Shown here: positions 47,901 through 61,419 of the stretch, piece by piece
Layout: each line of letters opens with the position of its first letter
Position numbering within the stretch: position 1 is the first letter of the stretch
Assembly (NCBI RefSeq): GCF_025698545.1
Contig: NC_068571.1
Span: 51,307,733-51,371,732, forward strand
Length of the DNA: 64,000 nucleotides
Direction of reading: 5' to 3'
Origin: Gossypium raimondii
Taxonomy: Eukaryota; Streptophyta; Magnoliopsida; Malvales; Malvaceae
Translations under genes and position numbers: made by a program
Notes under the pieces: model-generated
What the model was told of the DNA's origin: nothing
Database searches by the model: none
The model's input: the letters and a program-made list of their open reading frames with translations, nothing else

Positions 47901-48470
47901 TGTGTTCTATATTTGGTTTTTGGAACTGGTGGTGGGTGGTGGAAGAGGTGGCGGTGCTGTTCATATTGGAGAATCACAACAATTGATTGTATATATTCAG
48001 ACAAAAATCCAATTTGGGAATTAATCAAAATTGTTTTTTTTTTAAAGATAAAATTTTTGGAATTGGAAAGAAAAGTGGGACATGAAAAAGCAATGGCAAG
48101 GTTCATGAACCATTCCAGATTTTCACTTCCAGGTGGGACCCTCACCACCCCTCACCTTCTTAAAAAAAAATATTTATTAATTTGTTTTCTAAAGATTTTT
48201 TTTTTTGATTTATATATTCATTCATTTATCGTATTTAGCCAATAAATTGCATTTCTTAGCGATCCATACAAAATTAAGAGTAAATTATATTTAATGTGAT
48301 TAAATTATTAATAATTTTATGTTTTAACCATAAAACGGTCTTAGGTCTTTTTCAATAAAATGCTTTAATAGAAGGTGCTATGGATACTAAATTTTTAACA
48401 ATTTTGTAAAATAGGACTTGTAATTTGTGGAATTGTAAGGATCTTTACCATGAAATCTTGGAGTATTCAT
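47901..48470. promoter_or_regulatory. Likely promoter region of the RTE1/RTH gene
   Basis: Region upstream of the inferred first exon on the minus strand, with homopolymer-rich DNA. No distinct TATA box or other element can be assigned with confidence. Confidence 0.3.
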
Positions 48471-48473
48471 GAC

Positions 48474-48615
48474 TAGACCTGTTTATGCGCTGAATTATTT
48501 ATCCAGGCTCGAAGGCCTGTTTAAAATTTAGAAGGATTTGGGCAAAAAAATTAGGCTTGTTTAAAATATAGGTCGAGCATGTTCAAGCCCTGAGCCCAGC
48601 TCAGTTCGACCCATT
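48474..48615. mobile_element. GC-armed hAT-like MITE, degenerate left end (copy E)
   Basis: Begins TAGACCTGTTTATG and follows the order of the other copies (GGCTCGAAGGCC, GAAGGATTTGGGCAAAAAAA, AGGCTTGTTTAAAATATAGG, GAGCC-AGC). GC-rich words have drifted toward AT. The right half is missing or unrecognisable after about 48615. Confidence 0.6.
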
Positions 48616-48669
48616 TTTAAGTTTACAATAATTTATATTATGTAATTTATATTAAGGATCTCATCTAAT

Positions 48670-49520
48670 TTCTTACTCCTCGATCCCATGTTTTTCAAGA
48701 TAGATTAGGTTGTTGCAAGCTCTTTTTAGAGCATCACCAAAATTAGCTTCGTTTTCAGCTAGTAGGGAGCCTTTCTCTTTGAAAATCTTCAAAAGGTTGT
48801 GGTTTTTTTATTTAAGAGAAAAAATTTCACACTCTATTTGTCTAACATGGCCTTGTATGTCCCCATAACATCTTTGCTTCTAGTCATGGTTGCAAATTGG
48901 CAAACATCATTATACGCTCAAATGACTTTATTTAAATTTATTCTAAGGAAGACCATCTATTTTAATAAATCATAAATAAAAGCTTTTTTCTTCGGTTGCA
49001 ATTGGAGAAATAATTTGTAATATTATTCTCTATCTTAATCATACTTCTCTTGGATTCATCAAGATTCATCTCAACGGTTGTAAGGATCCTATGAGCTCAT
49101 CAATCCTCGTCGTATCAATATTTTTTGCCTCTTCTATTGAAGTCGCCTTAACTATAAAACATTTAGAAAAAGATCACAAAACTTTTAGAACTACCTTGAA
49201 ATTCAAGTACTCCTCATCAAGAGCAAAAGCTTGATTAGAGAATATACATAATCTTGATGTTAACAATTGAAGTTTTGACAGTCTCACAGAAATTGTGCCT
49301 TCATCTATGGTTGCGAGATTGGTCCAAGGCTCGCGAGCAAAAATACAGTTGAAGATGCGCCTTAATTCCCAATGATCTACACACTTGAAAATAGTTTTCA
49401 ATGATTCTTGAAGTTGTAATTGGTTGTTTTGTCCTCATTTGTTGTTCAAGTGGTTCAAGCTCTATTAATGTCTTTAATAAGTGATCCCTGACCCGATTAA
49501 AAAGGCATTCCAAGCCATCA
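48670..49520 (-). pseudogene. Decayed coding sequence of unknown family
   Basis: Overlapping minus-strand frames at 49301-49513 and 49174-49401 read as one interrupted protein. It runs from RVRDHLLKTLIELEPLEQQ into ESLKTIFKCVDHWELRRIFN, AREPWTNLATIDEGTISVRL, SKLQLLTSRLCIFSNQAFAL and DEEYLNFKVVL, and then stops. Further downstream, 48675-48800 also reads protein-like text (EKGSLLAENEANFGDALKR, ACNNLIYLEKHGIEE). Amino-acid composition suggests a helical, possibly coiled-coil protein, perhaps from a retroelement. I do not recognise the family. Confidence 0.35.
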
Positions 49521-52500
49521 CTTATTATAGAATATAATAAAAGAGCTCCTCTTCAGTTCTTCAAAATCAATATATCTTTAAATAAAGTAAGTAAATTGCA
49601 CTAAGACTCTTTGAAAATTTTCTTGATTGATTCCATCTCTTCTCCCATTATAATATCATGATTTGCTATTAAAAATGCTAATACGACATGCCATGTCAAG
49701 ATATTTATCGACTTATCAACTTCTCATACCTTTTGCCTATCATTGTAGGACTGTTGACGGTTAAACTAATCAACCACGGTTCCCATTAAAGAAGGGATCA
49801 ATTGATTTTTTTGGGTACTTGAATACTCGATTTGTTGTAATATTTTAGAAGATGTTTAATTAATTTTTTAATTTTTTAGTAATTTTTTTTATCCTTAAGC
49901 CTTGCATTTTTGTATTTAATATATAAGATTATTATCTAGTAAAAGCTTTTAAATTCCGTAAGTTGATCGCTATGTGTCCTCCTTTTTTAATATCAATTAA
50001 GGGTTTATACGATTTCTTAACCTAGTTTTTGAGTTAAAATTTTCATTTCCAATTTATTAAATAATTATCTATGTATCAACTTTTAATTAAACATGAAAGA
50101 GTTAAGTTTGAATATTGATTCGATATTAGAAAAGTTTGAATAAAAACATTGTGTCTGAAAATTGTATTTGGATAAAATATTTATTTAAGAAAAATCAATT
50201 GATTATTGTTTAGTTGGCACTATTGATGTCGTAGCAATTTAAAAACACGTAATATTTTTTGATTAAAGGTAAATTATATAAATAATCATCTAATCTTAAA
50301 AAATTATAAAATGATCCTTCGAATTATTAAAATTATTTTTTTAATTCATTTCCATTAAATCATTAACAACACGATGACATGACTGCTAAGGAAATGGCAT
50401 GGAATTTTGAATATAAAATGAAATTAAATGTCATTTATTGAAAATAAAAGAAAATAAAAAACCATTAAAACCCTACAAAATTGAAGATCTCTCTTTCTCT
50501 TTTCTTCTCCAATGGGGTAACCTACGTGGAAACCATGTTGGGTTGGATATCAATAGCGTGGGTTATACTCAAGGTGGTGATTTGAGATTTGAAGAGTGGG
50601 AATCTCATTAAATGCTTTAACATCTCTGTTTCGTATTCAAATTTGAAACCTAAACAACACTTTATCATCCATTCTAAATCTTACCCGTTATGTACATTGG
50701 ATTTTCAGGCAAAACTATTCTTTTTCCTCTTCTTTTTCTTCATTGCCTCTACGACGGAAGAAGATGAAATTGGGGGCGGGCTTCAAACTTTTCAGATTTT
50801 AAAGGACCAAAACGGTGACTTTAGGGTTTTATTTTATTTTCAATAAATGATGTGGAAATTATGTCTAATTTTATTTTATTTTTAAAATTTCATGTCATGT
50901 AATTATTTTATGAACCCTTTTCATCATATTCTCGGTAATCTCTTTTCAATTATTTAATAACATTTGAACAAATTTTTTATGTTATTGACACATAATTTTG
51001 GTATTTTTTTACCTTAAACCTCAAACTCAAGCCTGAACTCGGGTTTAGGATTCGGGTAAAAAATTACCAAAATTATGTGTTAATGACAAGAAAAATTATT
51101 AAAATGTCATTAAATAATTAAAAGGACCATAAATGATGTAATGGGAATGATCCATACAATAATTTCTCCATATACTTGACAACCACATCACCATGATGTT
51201 ATTGATTTAACGAAAATGAACTTAAAAAAAAAACAAAAAGATAACTTGTCACTATTTTATAAATTTTATAAAGTCAAGTGATCTAGCTGCAAGTTTACTA
51301 TTGCTCTTTACCTTTTAATTTAAAATTTATAAATAATTTAAAAATTATCACAAAGTTTTACTAAAAATTGACAAGCACGTGTTTTATATTTATAAAATCA
51401 AATAATAGTAAATCTGAACATATTCGGTGGATTGGTGTTACTCTTTTCGCTTTATTTTTATTTTTAGAAAATGTTACTCTTATACATATGTATTTTAACG
51501 TGACTCAATTAAACTAAATTATTTACTTAAAATTCAACTCCATCAAAAGTTTTTTTCTTCCTAAGAAAAAAAAAAGGAGTCCACTATAACGTATATTAGT
51601 AGTTGATTTCACAAGAAAAAGCATAAGGTTTGGTCACATGGGATGGAAGGATGGAGATGAATTTAATGGTGAAATTCATTGTAGAGGGACAAATACATGT
51701 AACCTAACCCTAAGAATAAAACACTTGGCTGCAATTATTTTCTAAAGCAAACCTTTTTAGGGCTGCATGAATTATCAATGATCCTCAGGTGCATGCACTT
51801 TTATATATGAGTTAGATAAATGATTTTTTTCTTTGTCATAATCAACAATTCATAAATTAACGTGAAAAATTTTATCTGCCTCTCATTCGACAACAATGGC
51901 GTTAGAAATAAGAATGATAATTGAGCAGGCATGAAGCTCCATTTGGCCATAAGCAGATTATGGTAAAGACCCTAAAGTTTAGCCTACCGTGTATGGCAAT
52001 GGTTTAGCCATCGTGTTAGGCTTAAAACAACTAGAATATTGAATGTTAATTCAAGCACATTCAACAACTTACACACTAAAAAATATTTAAATAATAATAA
52101 TAATTATTAATACATTTTAAGACAGATGATAGTTGCTTAAAAATTAGAGTGCTTGAATGGAAGTGATGGCTGCAATAATCACTAAATGTGTCACTACAAT
52201 AAGAACAAAGAAAAAAGAACGCATCAAATTGTTTACGCAGTTCACTTGCGGAGCTTAGCTTAGCAAATGAATTCACTATCTTTAATCTCAATACAATTAG
52301 ATTTAAGTCTTATCGCACTCTGGTATAACACCTTCACTTTTATACCGAAAGATCTAGATAACTCACCTCTAAGTTATCTATTATCCCCCCTGAGAACTTA
52401 GACAGTAAACAAAACTTGTTTACTCTCTCGATTGCACTCAAACATATGTTTCACTATGAATCGATAAGTACTTTCGATACTCAATACAAAACCTATACAA

Positions 52501-53560
52501 GTCTCTCAAATATATAAGAGTTTTGAGACTTGTTAAGAGGTCAATTACAATCAATTCCCCTATTAAATAGTAGCTAAAATAGCAAGATACAAATAACAAT
52601 AAAGACCAATGTAAAGTAGGTTATTGAAGATATGTCTTCAATGCTATTCCAATATAGTCTCCACAATCCAAGGGATTCAATCCGACCCAATTCAATTTTC
52701 AAGATAAGTTATTTCAAATGAACTGATTTTCATAGATGGACTTTCATACTTCCACAATATCAGCATCGTTCACAGCGCCAAAGATTTTGTTTAAAAAATT
52801 GTCAACTTCAAATATGACAAGTAACAAAGTACGTCGCAGTGTTAGTTGTAGTCACTACTATTGGTACTTCGACAACCACTTTACAACATTGACTTCAATA
52901 AAAGCATTATAAAATCAATTAAAAATTATTAAAAATTGGGCATTCATCAAAATGTCTCAAAAGAAGAAAAATTGTTTAAAGCAATCTTTATATTGATTTT
53001 TCATATAAATTATGAACATAGAAGAGCAGATAAAAATTGAATTTCTACTTCTCGTACTCAAAATTCATGTGGAAAAACCATACGAAGAACTCTATAAACG
53101 ATTTTTCTTATTTTGAGACATTTTGATGAATGCCCGATCTTTAACATTTTAAATATTTTATAGTTATTATGATTTTTGTAATATTTATGATAATTATTTA
53201 AAATTTTAATAATCTTTGAACATTTTGAACAATTAATATAGACAAACAATTGGACATCCATTTTGTTTTTTTTGTAATTTTGATTTTTAGGATTTTTAAA
53301 TTTTATTATGATTTTTATAATGTTTAAAACTTTTTAATAACTTTCATAATATTATCATGCACCAACTTTGAACACCTCACCATCTTTCTCTACCATCGAC
53401 ACACACAACAGTTGTGTATCCGAATGTATATACGGTATTGGTACCTAACTTTGAGCAAAACAAAATTCTGACCAATACTGACCAAAACTAACATATATGA
53501 ATCAATATTGACCGAAACAAAGTACATCAAAATTCTGACCAAACCTTTGAGCAAAACGAA
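49521..53560. other. Intergenic AT-rich DNA, no intact gene
   Basis: Includes unassigned plus frame 50589-50846 and minus frames near 52076-52291 and 53058-53261. None resembles a known protein. A segment near 52930-52970 (TTAAAAATTGGGCATTCATC then AAAATGTCTCAAAA) recurs inverted near 53110-53150, suggesting another inverted-repeat element of about 220 bp. Confidence 0.45.
52930..53150. repeat. Short inverted-repeat element
   Basis: GGGCATTCATCAAAATGTCT near 52938 matches the inverted complement AGACATTTTGATGAATGCCC near 53115-53134. It encloses about 160 bp. Terminal motifs and target duplication were not established. Confidence 0.6.
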
Positions 53561-54044
53561 ATTTATATTACTTGGGTGTGTGTTATAAAAGGCCAAATAG
53601 AATAAAGGAGCATATAATTTGCAAATAATTCTTTTTTTTTTCCCACAATGTGCAGTAGAGCTCACATGTTTACAATTCAAGAGATTGGGATTTCCTACCC
53701 AAAAACAAAGACCTCCACAAGTAATTATTTTCCTTTTCCTTTTTCCTCTTTTTTGTTTTCTGTTCACTTCTGTTTTTTTCCCCGAACTTTCTTACAGTTG
53801 ACAAATGCTAACCTATTCATAATACTAGACAATTTTTTAAGTGGTATCCTCCCCTGCTCTTATGCAGCTGCTTAAAACAGGAATCAATCCACTCGGATGG
53901 GAAGTGCCGATCCCCCGCTTCGAATGAGCCAACACTTGCCCGATCCTAACTCCTTTTTTAACTTTCTTTGCACATTTAGAGGTAAACCTTTCCGGCTGCC
54001 TGGTTCTTTGAGCCAGGAGAACATCTAATCAGGCTCTTATTACA
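53561..54044 (-). other. Probable 3' UTR and downstream flank of the Raf-like kinase gene
   Basis: Follows the stop codon at 54045-54047 on the minus strand. Plus- and minus-strand frames here have no recognisable family. The polyadenylation site cannot be fixed. Confidence 0.4.
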
Positions 54045-57000
54045 TCAAAGACTTTGAACGGAATCATCTATAATTTGTTTTTTCGAGTTTGGCCTTTCAA
54101 TATACAGCCGTTGAAGACGTCGCAGTTGGGACATAAGCTGTGCAAATGATGGTCGTAGATGTGGCTCCCTGCAATGAAAATAACAAGTTTAATGTGAGTT
54201 CCACAACAATCAACATTACAGGCAGTTGAAGAAAAACATGAGATCATTTGAATTATTGTCACCATTACCCATATGAAACACAAACCGAGTCATGAGCAAT
54301 GACTAACCATAAAAAGGGTCATTCTAATTATTTTGACTTGATTATGATCACGATTTTTTTAATGCAAGGTAAAGATAACCAGGGTTTGTTTCAGATTGTT
54401 TATGAGTGGCCACCTAAGAAACGAGACACCAATTGAACATTCAGATTAGATAGAATTAGTGCAAAAGGGATTATATGATCATTCTCAACGCACAGACAAA
54501 TGCGCAAAAATTAAGTCTAGAACTCACGTTTGCCAGCATTCACGTATAATCTGCGCAACTGTTGGATCGACTTCTTCAGGAATTTCTAGACGCCTATTCT
54601 GGAATCCGACAGCCCCAACAACTTGCATTGGATTCAAACCTTTCCAAGGAATACGTAGCGTAACCAACTCCCATAATATCACACCGAAACTGTAAACATC
54701 ACATCTGCAACCAAACCAATCTATCCATATAAGAAACAGAATAGAAATGTCAGTAAAATATGCATGCGGTTCAAGTCACTTACTTCTCATTGGCTGGTTC
54801 ATTCCTTAGAACTTCTGGTGCCATCCATTCAGGCTGCAGTACAACATCAAATAATTCATAAAAAGATGATAGATTTGGATATATACGGAAGAGAAAACTC
54901 AAAGTCAACACCGAGGATTATCTTTTAGTAATACCGTTCCAGCAGTAGACTTAGAAGAGAGGAATGTGTGATGCTTCATGCGTGACAACCCAAAATCACA
55001 GACCTGAATAGAGAGAAGCAAACATGTAAGCAAGAAATTAAAGACATCTTTCAGCAGAAAATAAGCAATGGTTAAAATATGTTCCAAGTCACTGAACTCT
55101 TCATGCATTTGGAGTTTAATGCCTCTACTTTCATTTTCAAGAATTTAATCCTCTACTTTTCAGATTTCAAAATTCAGGTCTAATAGTTTAACACCATTAA
55201 AATTCTCTTGTTAAATTCACTGGTGTAACATTTAAATAAAAAAAAAACTCACTTGGTAGCCATGTAACAAAAAAAAGATGTCATAATAAACTTGATTTTA
55301 ACAGAAGAATTTTAACAATGTTAATTGGACTTAGCATTTTTAAATCAGAAAAGTAGTGGAACTAATTTCCTTGAAATACAAGGGGATTAAATTCCAAATA
55401 TATAAAGAGTGCAGGGACTTGGAGTATATTTTAACCTAAAGCAATCAGTAAATTAGTTTATAGAACTATGAGCAAAATCAAGGAAGAGTTTTGGCCAGCA
55501 ATTAGATTCAAGATAAAAACCTTTACAACCCAGTTCTTATCAACAAGGAGATTTGGTGTTTTCAAATCTCGATGCACTATAGTAGGATGGCTTGTGTGCA
55601 GATAATTCATTCCTTTAGCCTGCAAACAATAGAAAGTTTCAGTTAAATAGAAAAAACCAGGCAAGAGAGTGAAAGGGAGATGGGGAGACTTTGGTACAAG
55701 ATATGAAGCAAAATAAAAATAAATAATTTATTCACTTGTGACTCCTACCACATCAAGAGCCATTCGCATTCGTCTCTTCTCATCAAGTTGTTGATTGGGT
55801 CTATGCAGTAGCTTATACAAACTTCCCCTACATAAGAAAGAGGGAGGAGTAAGAAGAATGTAAGACAGAGTTCAAGAGCTAACATTATTTTCCTTTTTCA
55901 TCCTTTAAAACCATGAAGACGGGACTCCAATACCTAATATCTACAAGCATAACATCAGTTACAAAACATCCACACAACACTACCATGAAGACAGAGTTCA
56001 AGAGCCAACACTATTTTCCTTTTTTTATCCTCTAAAACCAGAGGGAAATCATCATGAAGTTTAAAATGCCACTAATACTTGTAACAAATGAAAAGAACAT
56101 ACAAACAAATTTAACTTATGAAAGCATTGAATACTATAGAAGAGATATGAGAACAATTTGGATTGTATAGAGAAAATCAACCTGGGGAGAAACTCTGTGA
56201 GTATAGAGAAATGCGGGGAGTGAGTAACAGCTCCCATGAAAAGAACAACATTTGGATGTCTCAACCTTAACATGATTTCAACCTGCACAGGGTCATCAAT
56301 CAGAGATGGCCACATTCTCAATATAAATTCATTCAATTCTACAGCAAAGTTGAGCTCACAAGCATGAGGAAGTAAACAAGCAACATACTACAGGAAGCTA
56401 TTTTTAGGGGGCTTACTTCACATTTAAATTGAACCAATGCATCACCAGAGAAGTCTTGATCTAGAAACTTCTTCACAGCAACCTCCTGAAGTGCCAACAA
56501 AGACAATGAGACAAACACTGAAATGAAAATACCATAGGAGTCATTGAAGAGACTTTTGGAACAAGCCTCAAGCCATATACTGTTATCAATCAATAGAAGA
56601 ACTATTTAATATAAATTAAGGCTAATGCACTAACTTACTACAGCAGTATGACATTGAATCAGATATTACCACAATTGTTCAATCAGATCGACCTACTCAA
56701 TTTTCCTAATAGCGAATTTGCATATACAATGTCAATGTCACTGCTTAGAGAATAACAATTTTTGGAAATTTTGGCATGTAGCCACATTATTGTGTCATCA
56801 TATCAAATAGTAGTATACTACTCCTAAAAGTTCCACGGAATAAAAGTAATAGTAAATGTAACTCACTGTGCCATTCCAATCTGCTCGATAGACCTCACCA
56901 TATGATCCTGCAAAACAAGAGTTCATATATTAAGAAAGTGTGCACTGGTAAGGAACAGTCAAGTCATATTCAAGCAAGTACCAAGTGTAGATCCAGCAAA

Positions 57001-60000
57001 ATATGATTATAAAAAAGCAATTCAATCAACTAAGCTAGTTCCTATTCTTAAATCATTGCACCAAAAAGTAGGTTTAACCTATTTGACAACTATCAATTGC
57101 AGTTATCAAGTCTAGTAAGCAGGAGATATCCGAAACTTTAAAAGAACGGGAAAGCAGAGCCAGACACATATAACAATGAACAAGTTTGATTGTTTTATTA
57201 TGAAACCTTACCAATACCAATGCGTTCACCAATTTGAAGATCCTCCCATGGAATTTCCCATTCTGAAACCTCCCTTAGCATAGGATATATCTTCTCACTG
57301 TGAGCCTTACTAATCAAATGCAAATCACAACCTGTGGATTCAATCAATTCCAGTGCAGATTCTTTATAGAAATCTGTATCAGAAGTCCTTTGTATTAATT
57401 TCTCATCCATCGCCAAGACATTTTCTGGCTGTATTTGGCAAAAGTCATTAGCAGAGGAAAAGGAAGTCTCTCGAACTTGTGTCCACTCATTAGTTGTATT
57501 ACCAATGAGAAATTCCTCACGTGTAACATCAGAGGAAGATGCAACTTTAGCTTTTATGGCATTCATTCCAACCTCTCTCTGGTATTTAGCCAGTTGCTTT
57601 TGCCTAAGCTTGGAATTAGTGTTTTCTGAAGTCTCCATGCCAGAGGATACAAGACACAGCTCATTGATTGGCAACTCATTTGAATGGCAACTAACAGCAG
57701 CATCTACATTTGTCCCTTTCACTGCTTGTTCAGACCTACTTTGTTCAGCAAGATCCTGTGAATTAATATCCATGAACAAATCTGGAGGAGGTGATGCACC
57801 ACTTTCCATCAAAACAGCATGTAATTTCTGAGCAAATTCTGGGTCCTTTGCTGCACTGATAACATACTTAGAAACATTTTTAACCTTTCTCTTTTGCGCT
57901 GATGATGGTTTTTCATGAATGCCGGGAAAGATTTCATTGGATTTAGGCGTCAAGGGGAGAAGCTTCCCAAACTCCTGTTCAAATCTCTTAAAGACAGCTC
58001 TTTCAGCATGGCTCCTCTCCTCTTCATTTGCCAGACTGCTGACAGATTCTGTTGACCTCATGGCACCAACTTTAGGGCTCGTATCTGGAGCAGATGAAAC
58101 TGCCACATTTCCGATTCCTTTGTCAAGCTGAAAACATGAACTCTGAGAAGCTTCAGTACGATCAGCAAAGCCCCTTACATCCAGTGCAGAATTTAGGAGG
58201 TGACAGCTTGGTACTTCAGCGGGAATTAGAGTCCCAGGAGCACCCATCAGATCAATAATATATTCACTGCATTTTTTAGATAATTAAACACATCAGCCCA
58301 TAACAGTACAAAAATTGAACTTTCTCTTTGACTAGACAGCATACTGCATAAGGGCTAAAGAAGAAGACAGGATGAAACTGAAAAAAAAAACACAAACTCA
58401 AAACTTATGTGCATTTAGCATGAAGTAAAAATTTTAAACCAACTAAAGAACAAGGCTGAACAGAAAATTTTAAGTCCACAAAATTGAGAGATTAACTCAA
58501 GTAAAAAGACCCTAATATGCAAATAAAGTAGAAAACACAGCATAATTACCAAAATCAAAGATAAAAAAAAATGTAGAGTATAGCTGGAGGAAACTACCTT
58601 CCATTGTTGATTCTAACCAAGTTGACAGCTCCATCATCAGTACCAGTGTAATAGCTCCCTTTTACCAGCATACACGGGAGATTAATTCTATCAGCTAGAA
58701 CCTGGAACCAGAGGCATGAAACGATTTCCATATAAAAGGTCTACATGTATCCTTAATGCAGGTTAAAATTAGATAAAACTGGCAGGATAAATGACCTAGC
58801 AGAAAAAAAAAAAAGCTAAACAAAAGCCATCAAATGAAAATGAAAAAGGGTGTTGTAGACATTAGTGAAGTTAAAATGAACATATGTTACATGAGTTAGT
58901 TTGACTTATGGGAATAAGATGAGCAAGGGTTTTTACAACCTTAAAAAGCAGGGCTCTGTGACGAGAAAGTCCAACATCAAGCTGTCCAAGTGGAAGAATG
59001 ATAGTGTTAAGAGAACTCCGTAACTCATAACTTCTCGAGTTCCATGTTCTCAACATCTCTTCAGCATCAGCAACAGGACCACCCATTCTATTAACAACTA
59101 TTTCAGCGATTTGCTGAATCATGCCACTTAAAACTGGGCCACTGCCGAAGGCCCGGGACTGCACATATATGTTATACACTCTTTTCTCAAGTGCTTGCAG
59201 TTCGGGATCAAGCAACCTATTAACCAAAATTACTTCATAATCAACATTATCTAACACTGATACTGCTTGAAGATCAACCAAAGATGGCATCTTCCCTTGG
59301 GCACCCAGAGTTGAGGCAATGCCATATACATCATAAAATCCATCCACAATTTTTTCATCATAATTTACAACATTATAATTCTGCAAATAACACAACATAG
59401 AAATTAGTTTTCTTTTCCCCAAGAGAAAAATAAACAAATATATCAACTTATGGGCTCTAGAACTTGTCTAGACATGAACAGGAACCTTTCAGCCTGTACT
59501 GAAAACCAAAGGATGAAAAAGGATTCATTTTAATTAATAAAAAAAAAAATCTATATCGAAAACTAACATCAATTAGTATTCATATCCATATTGAATACAA
59601 CATAACACCATAAGAATTGAATCAATAACGAATCAACTCATAATTACAGGAAAGGCAACAGTAATAATAAAACAACATAAATATTATGTTCATGACAAAG
59701 AAGCATGCATGTAAAGGTTATGGCATAAAAAAAAAGAACAAGGTTTACCAACTAGCTATGGTTAAAAAGGACTTGGCATTATATAACAGAGATAAAAAAC
59801 AAGCAAAACCGCCATACCTGGATAATAAAATAAATTTTCATATAATAGAAACACAATTCATTGGTAGCAAGCGCCAAGAGGCAAGAGGCAAGCAGTAAAC
59901 TTTACATATATAAACAATGAGATACTATCAAAGAAAATGAATGATAGCAAAACTTAAATTGATAGAGGTACCAAGAGTAATCCAGCTTAACATGCAAATC

Positions 60001-60797
60001 AAAACATCTGAAATAAAACAATAGAAGAAAGATTCAACAAGTGAATTATTATCCCAATCACTTCATGACTAATAAGAATGGCGTAAAAGCAAAGAACTCC
60101 CAAGATTACTACGGGATATGAGATCCGCAGTTGAAAATCCTCAATTACAATACAAACGAAAATAAAAACATATACTAGTAATTATAACGAGGAAACATGA
60201 AATGCAATCAGAATTATCAGTAAAAGACGCCCCAAAAAAAGAAGATGAAGGTACATATAGAATGACTTCATATCCAAATTAAGGGGGGAAATAATTGGCT
60301 ATTAAAACCGATTCGAACAGAAAATGCGATTTCGAAAACCTAATTATATAAAAGAAAATATTAAAAAATTGAACTACGGCAGAATATATTACCCAATAAC
60401 GGAGCGAAAGCAACTCAACGAACACGTTGTTGTCGGTGCCGGCGAGGCTAATCCTTTTAGCGGCGTCGATCTGAGCCGTCTCTGGATCGGAGGCACTGAT
60501 CGCCAAAGCCAATTGCATCTGAAACTCTTCTTCCAATAAATTAAAATCCACCGCATCTCCAGCCGTCCGATCTGCCCCGACCGATTCAACTGCCCCGATT
60601 CTCCCCATTGTACTTGAAGTAACCGTAGACGATGAAGAAGAAGTCACCGTTGCCGGTCCCGTCACGTTCATCGAGTTCGAGTCCGGAGTCGGGCTCGGAC
60701 TAGGGCTGATCACGGGCCGCGCCTCCGCCAATCGTTGGTGCTCATTTAAACCACCGCCGATGTGGAGTTTTCTTAAGAGATGCTTCATTTTCGACAT
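54045..60797 (-). CDS. Raf-like MAPKKK of the EDR1/CTR1 class (MKD1/RAF3-like)
   Basis: Thirteen exons on the minus strand: 60393-60797, 58940-59380, 58598-58701, 57212-58266, 56867-56907, 56417-56485, 56182-56282, 55749-55827, 55521-55619, 54935-55003, 54784-54833, 54528-54704, 54045-54168. All phases join, giving 2814 nt, 937 residues. The N-terminal [20 protein letters not shown] is followed by the EDR1-type regulatory domain (about 128-330; [48 protein letters not shown]). A low-complexity linker contains [18 protein letters not shown]. The kinase domain starts near 655: glycine loop GERIGIGSYGEVY, lysine in [57 protein letters not shown]. All catalytic residues are present. The match is to Arabidopsis At5g11850, from memory. 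Role inferred: defence/ABA-related MAPK signalling. Confidence 0.95.
55869..56040. repeat. Direct repeat of about 50 bp inside a kinase-gene intron
   Basis: GAGTTCAAGAGC-AACA-TATTTTCCTTTTT and TCCT-TAAAACCA occur at about 55869-55916 and again at about 55990-56042. Both copies are within the intron between exons 7 and 8 of the kinase gene. Confidence 0.6.
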
Positions 60798-60804
60798 CGA
60801 TCAT
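60742..60804 (-). promoter_or_regulatory. Overlapping uORF at the kinase start codon
   Basis: An ATG at 60804-60802 lies 7 nt upstream of the annotated ATG and out of frame with it. It opens a 20-codon frame that runs across the main start and ends at TGA 60742-60744. Confidence 0.5.
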
Positions 60805-61410
60805 CAACGGCGACTCTTTTTTTTTTCTCCTCTCTCTTTTTTCCTTTTAAGAAAAATAAATATGTAGAATTTTTTACTAATATTTTTTTATTATTTGTTT
60901 TTATTATTATTATTATTTATTTTTGTTCTTGTTTTAACTGTTGCTTATTGAATTCTATTCTATCTACAGGCTTATCCTACGCCCAAAGCAGATTCGCTTA
61001 TCCTGCGCACTGTTTTCCCCTCGAGCTAAACAGTAAAGACTTAAACAAACGGCCCACCTATTCCCTCCAATACACAAACAAGTAAAAAATTGACAACATG
61101 AATGCTAATCAATGTTCACACTACTCTGATAGTCAGGATGTTCAACTGTCATGTGGCTTAAATTTAAATTGCGCTTGTCACGTTGTTATTAGAATTTTAT
61201 CTTTTTCTTATAATTCACCAAAAATAAAAATAAAAAAATTAATTTAACTCAAAATTTTATTTAAAAAATATTTTTTTTAATTTTACCACTCAACTTAATC
61301 AGCTTTGGTGATTTTTCTTTTATTATAATCGCTCACCCTAATACATAAAAATATATTGTTTTTTCTTTAAAGGGAATTTTGCGACTTCATGGCATCCTAT
61401 GATTCATAGT
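60805..61410. promoter_or_regulatory. Promoter/leader region of the Raf-like kinase gene
   Basis: Region upstream on the minus strand with a GA-rich leader and a long AT-rich (TTA)n stretch near 60895-60920. The distal boundary is unknown. No distinct TATA box is assigned. Confidence 0.35.
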
Positions 61411-61419
61411 TTCTAACTA

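Noticed and set aside
57435..58131. Plus-strand frames opposite kinase exon 4
   Set aside because: They are antisense shadows of a long minus-strand exon that fits the EDR1/MKD1 family.
54045..60797. Assigning the kinase to EDR1 or CTR1 itself
   Set aside because: The N-terminus [15 protein letters not shown], the linker [14 protein letters not shown] and the C-terminus fit At5g11850 better than EDR1 (shorter KLHRGG start) or CTR1.
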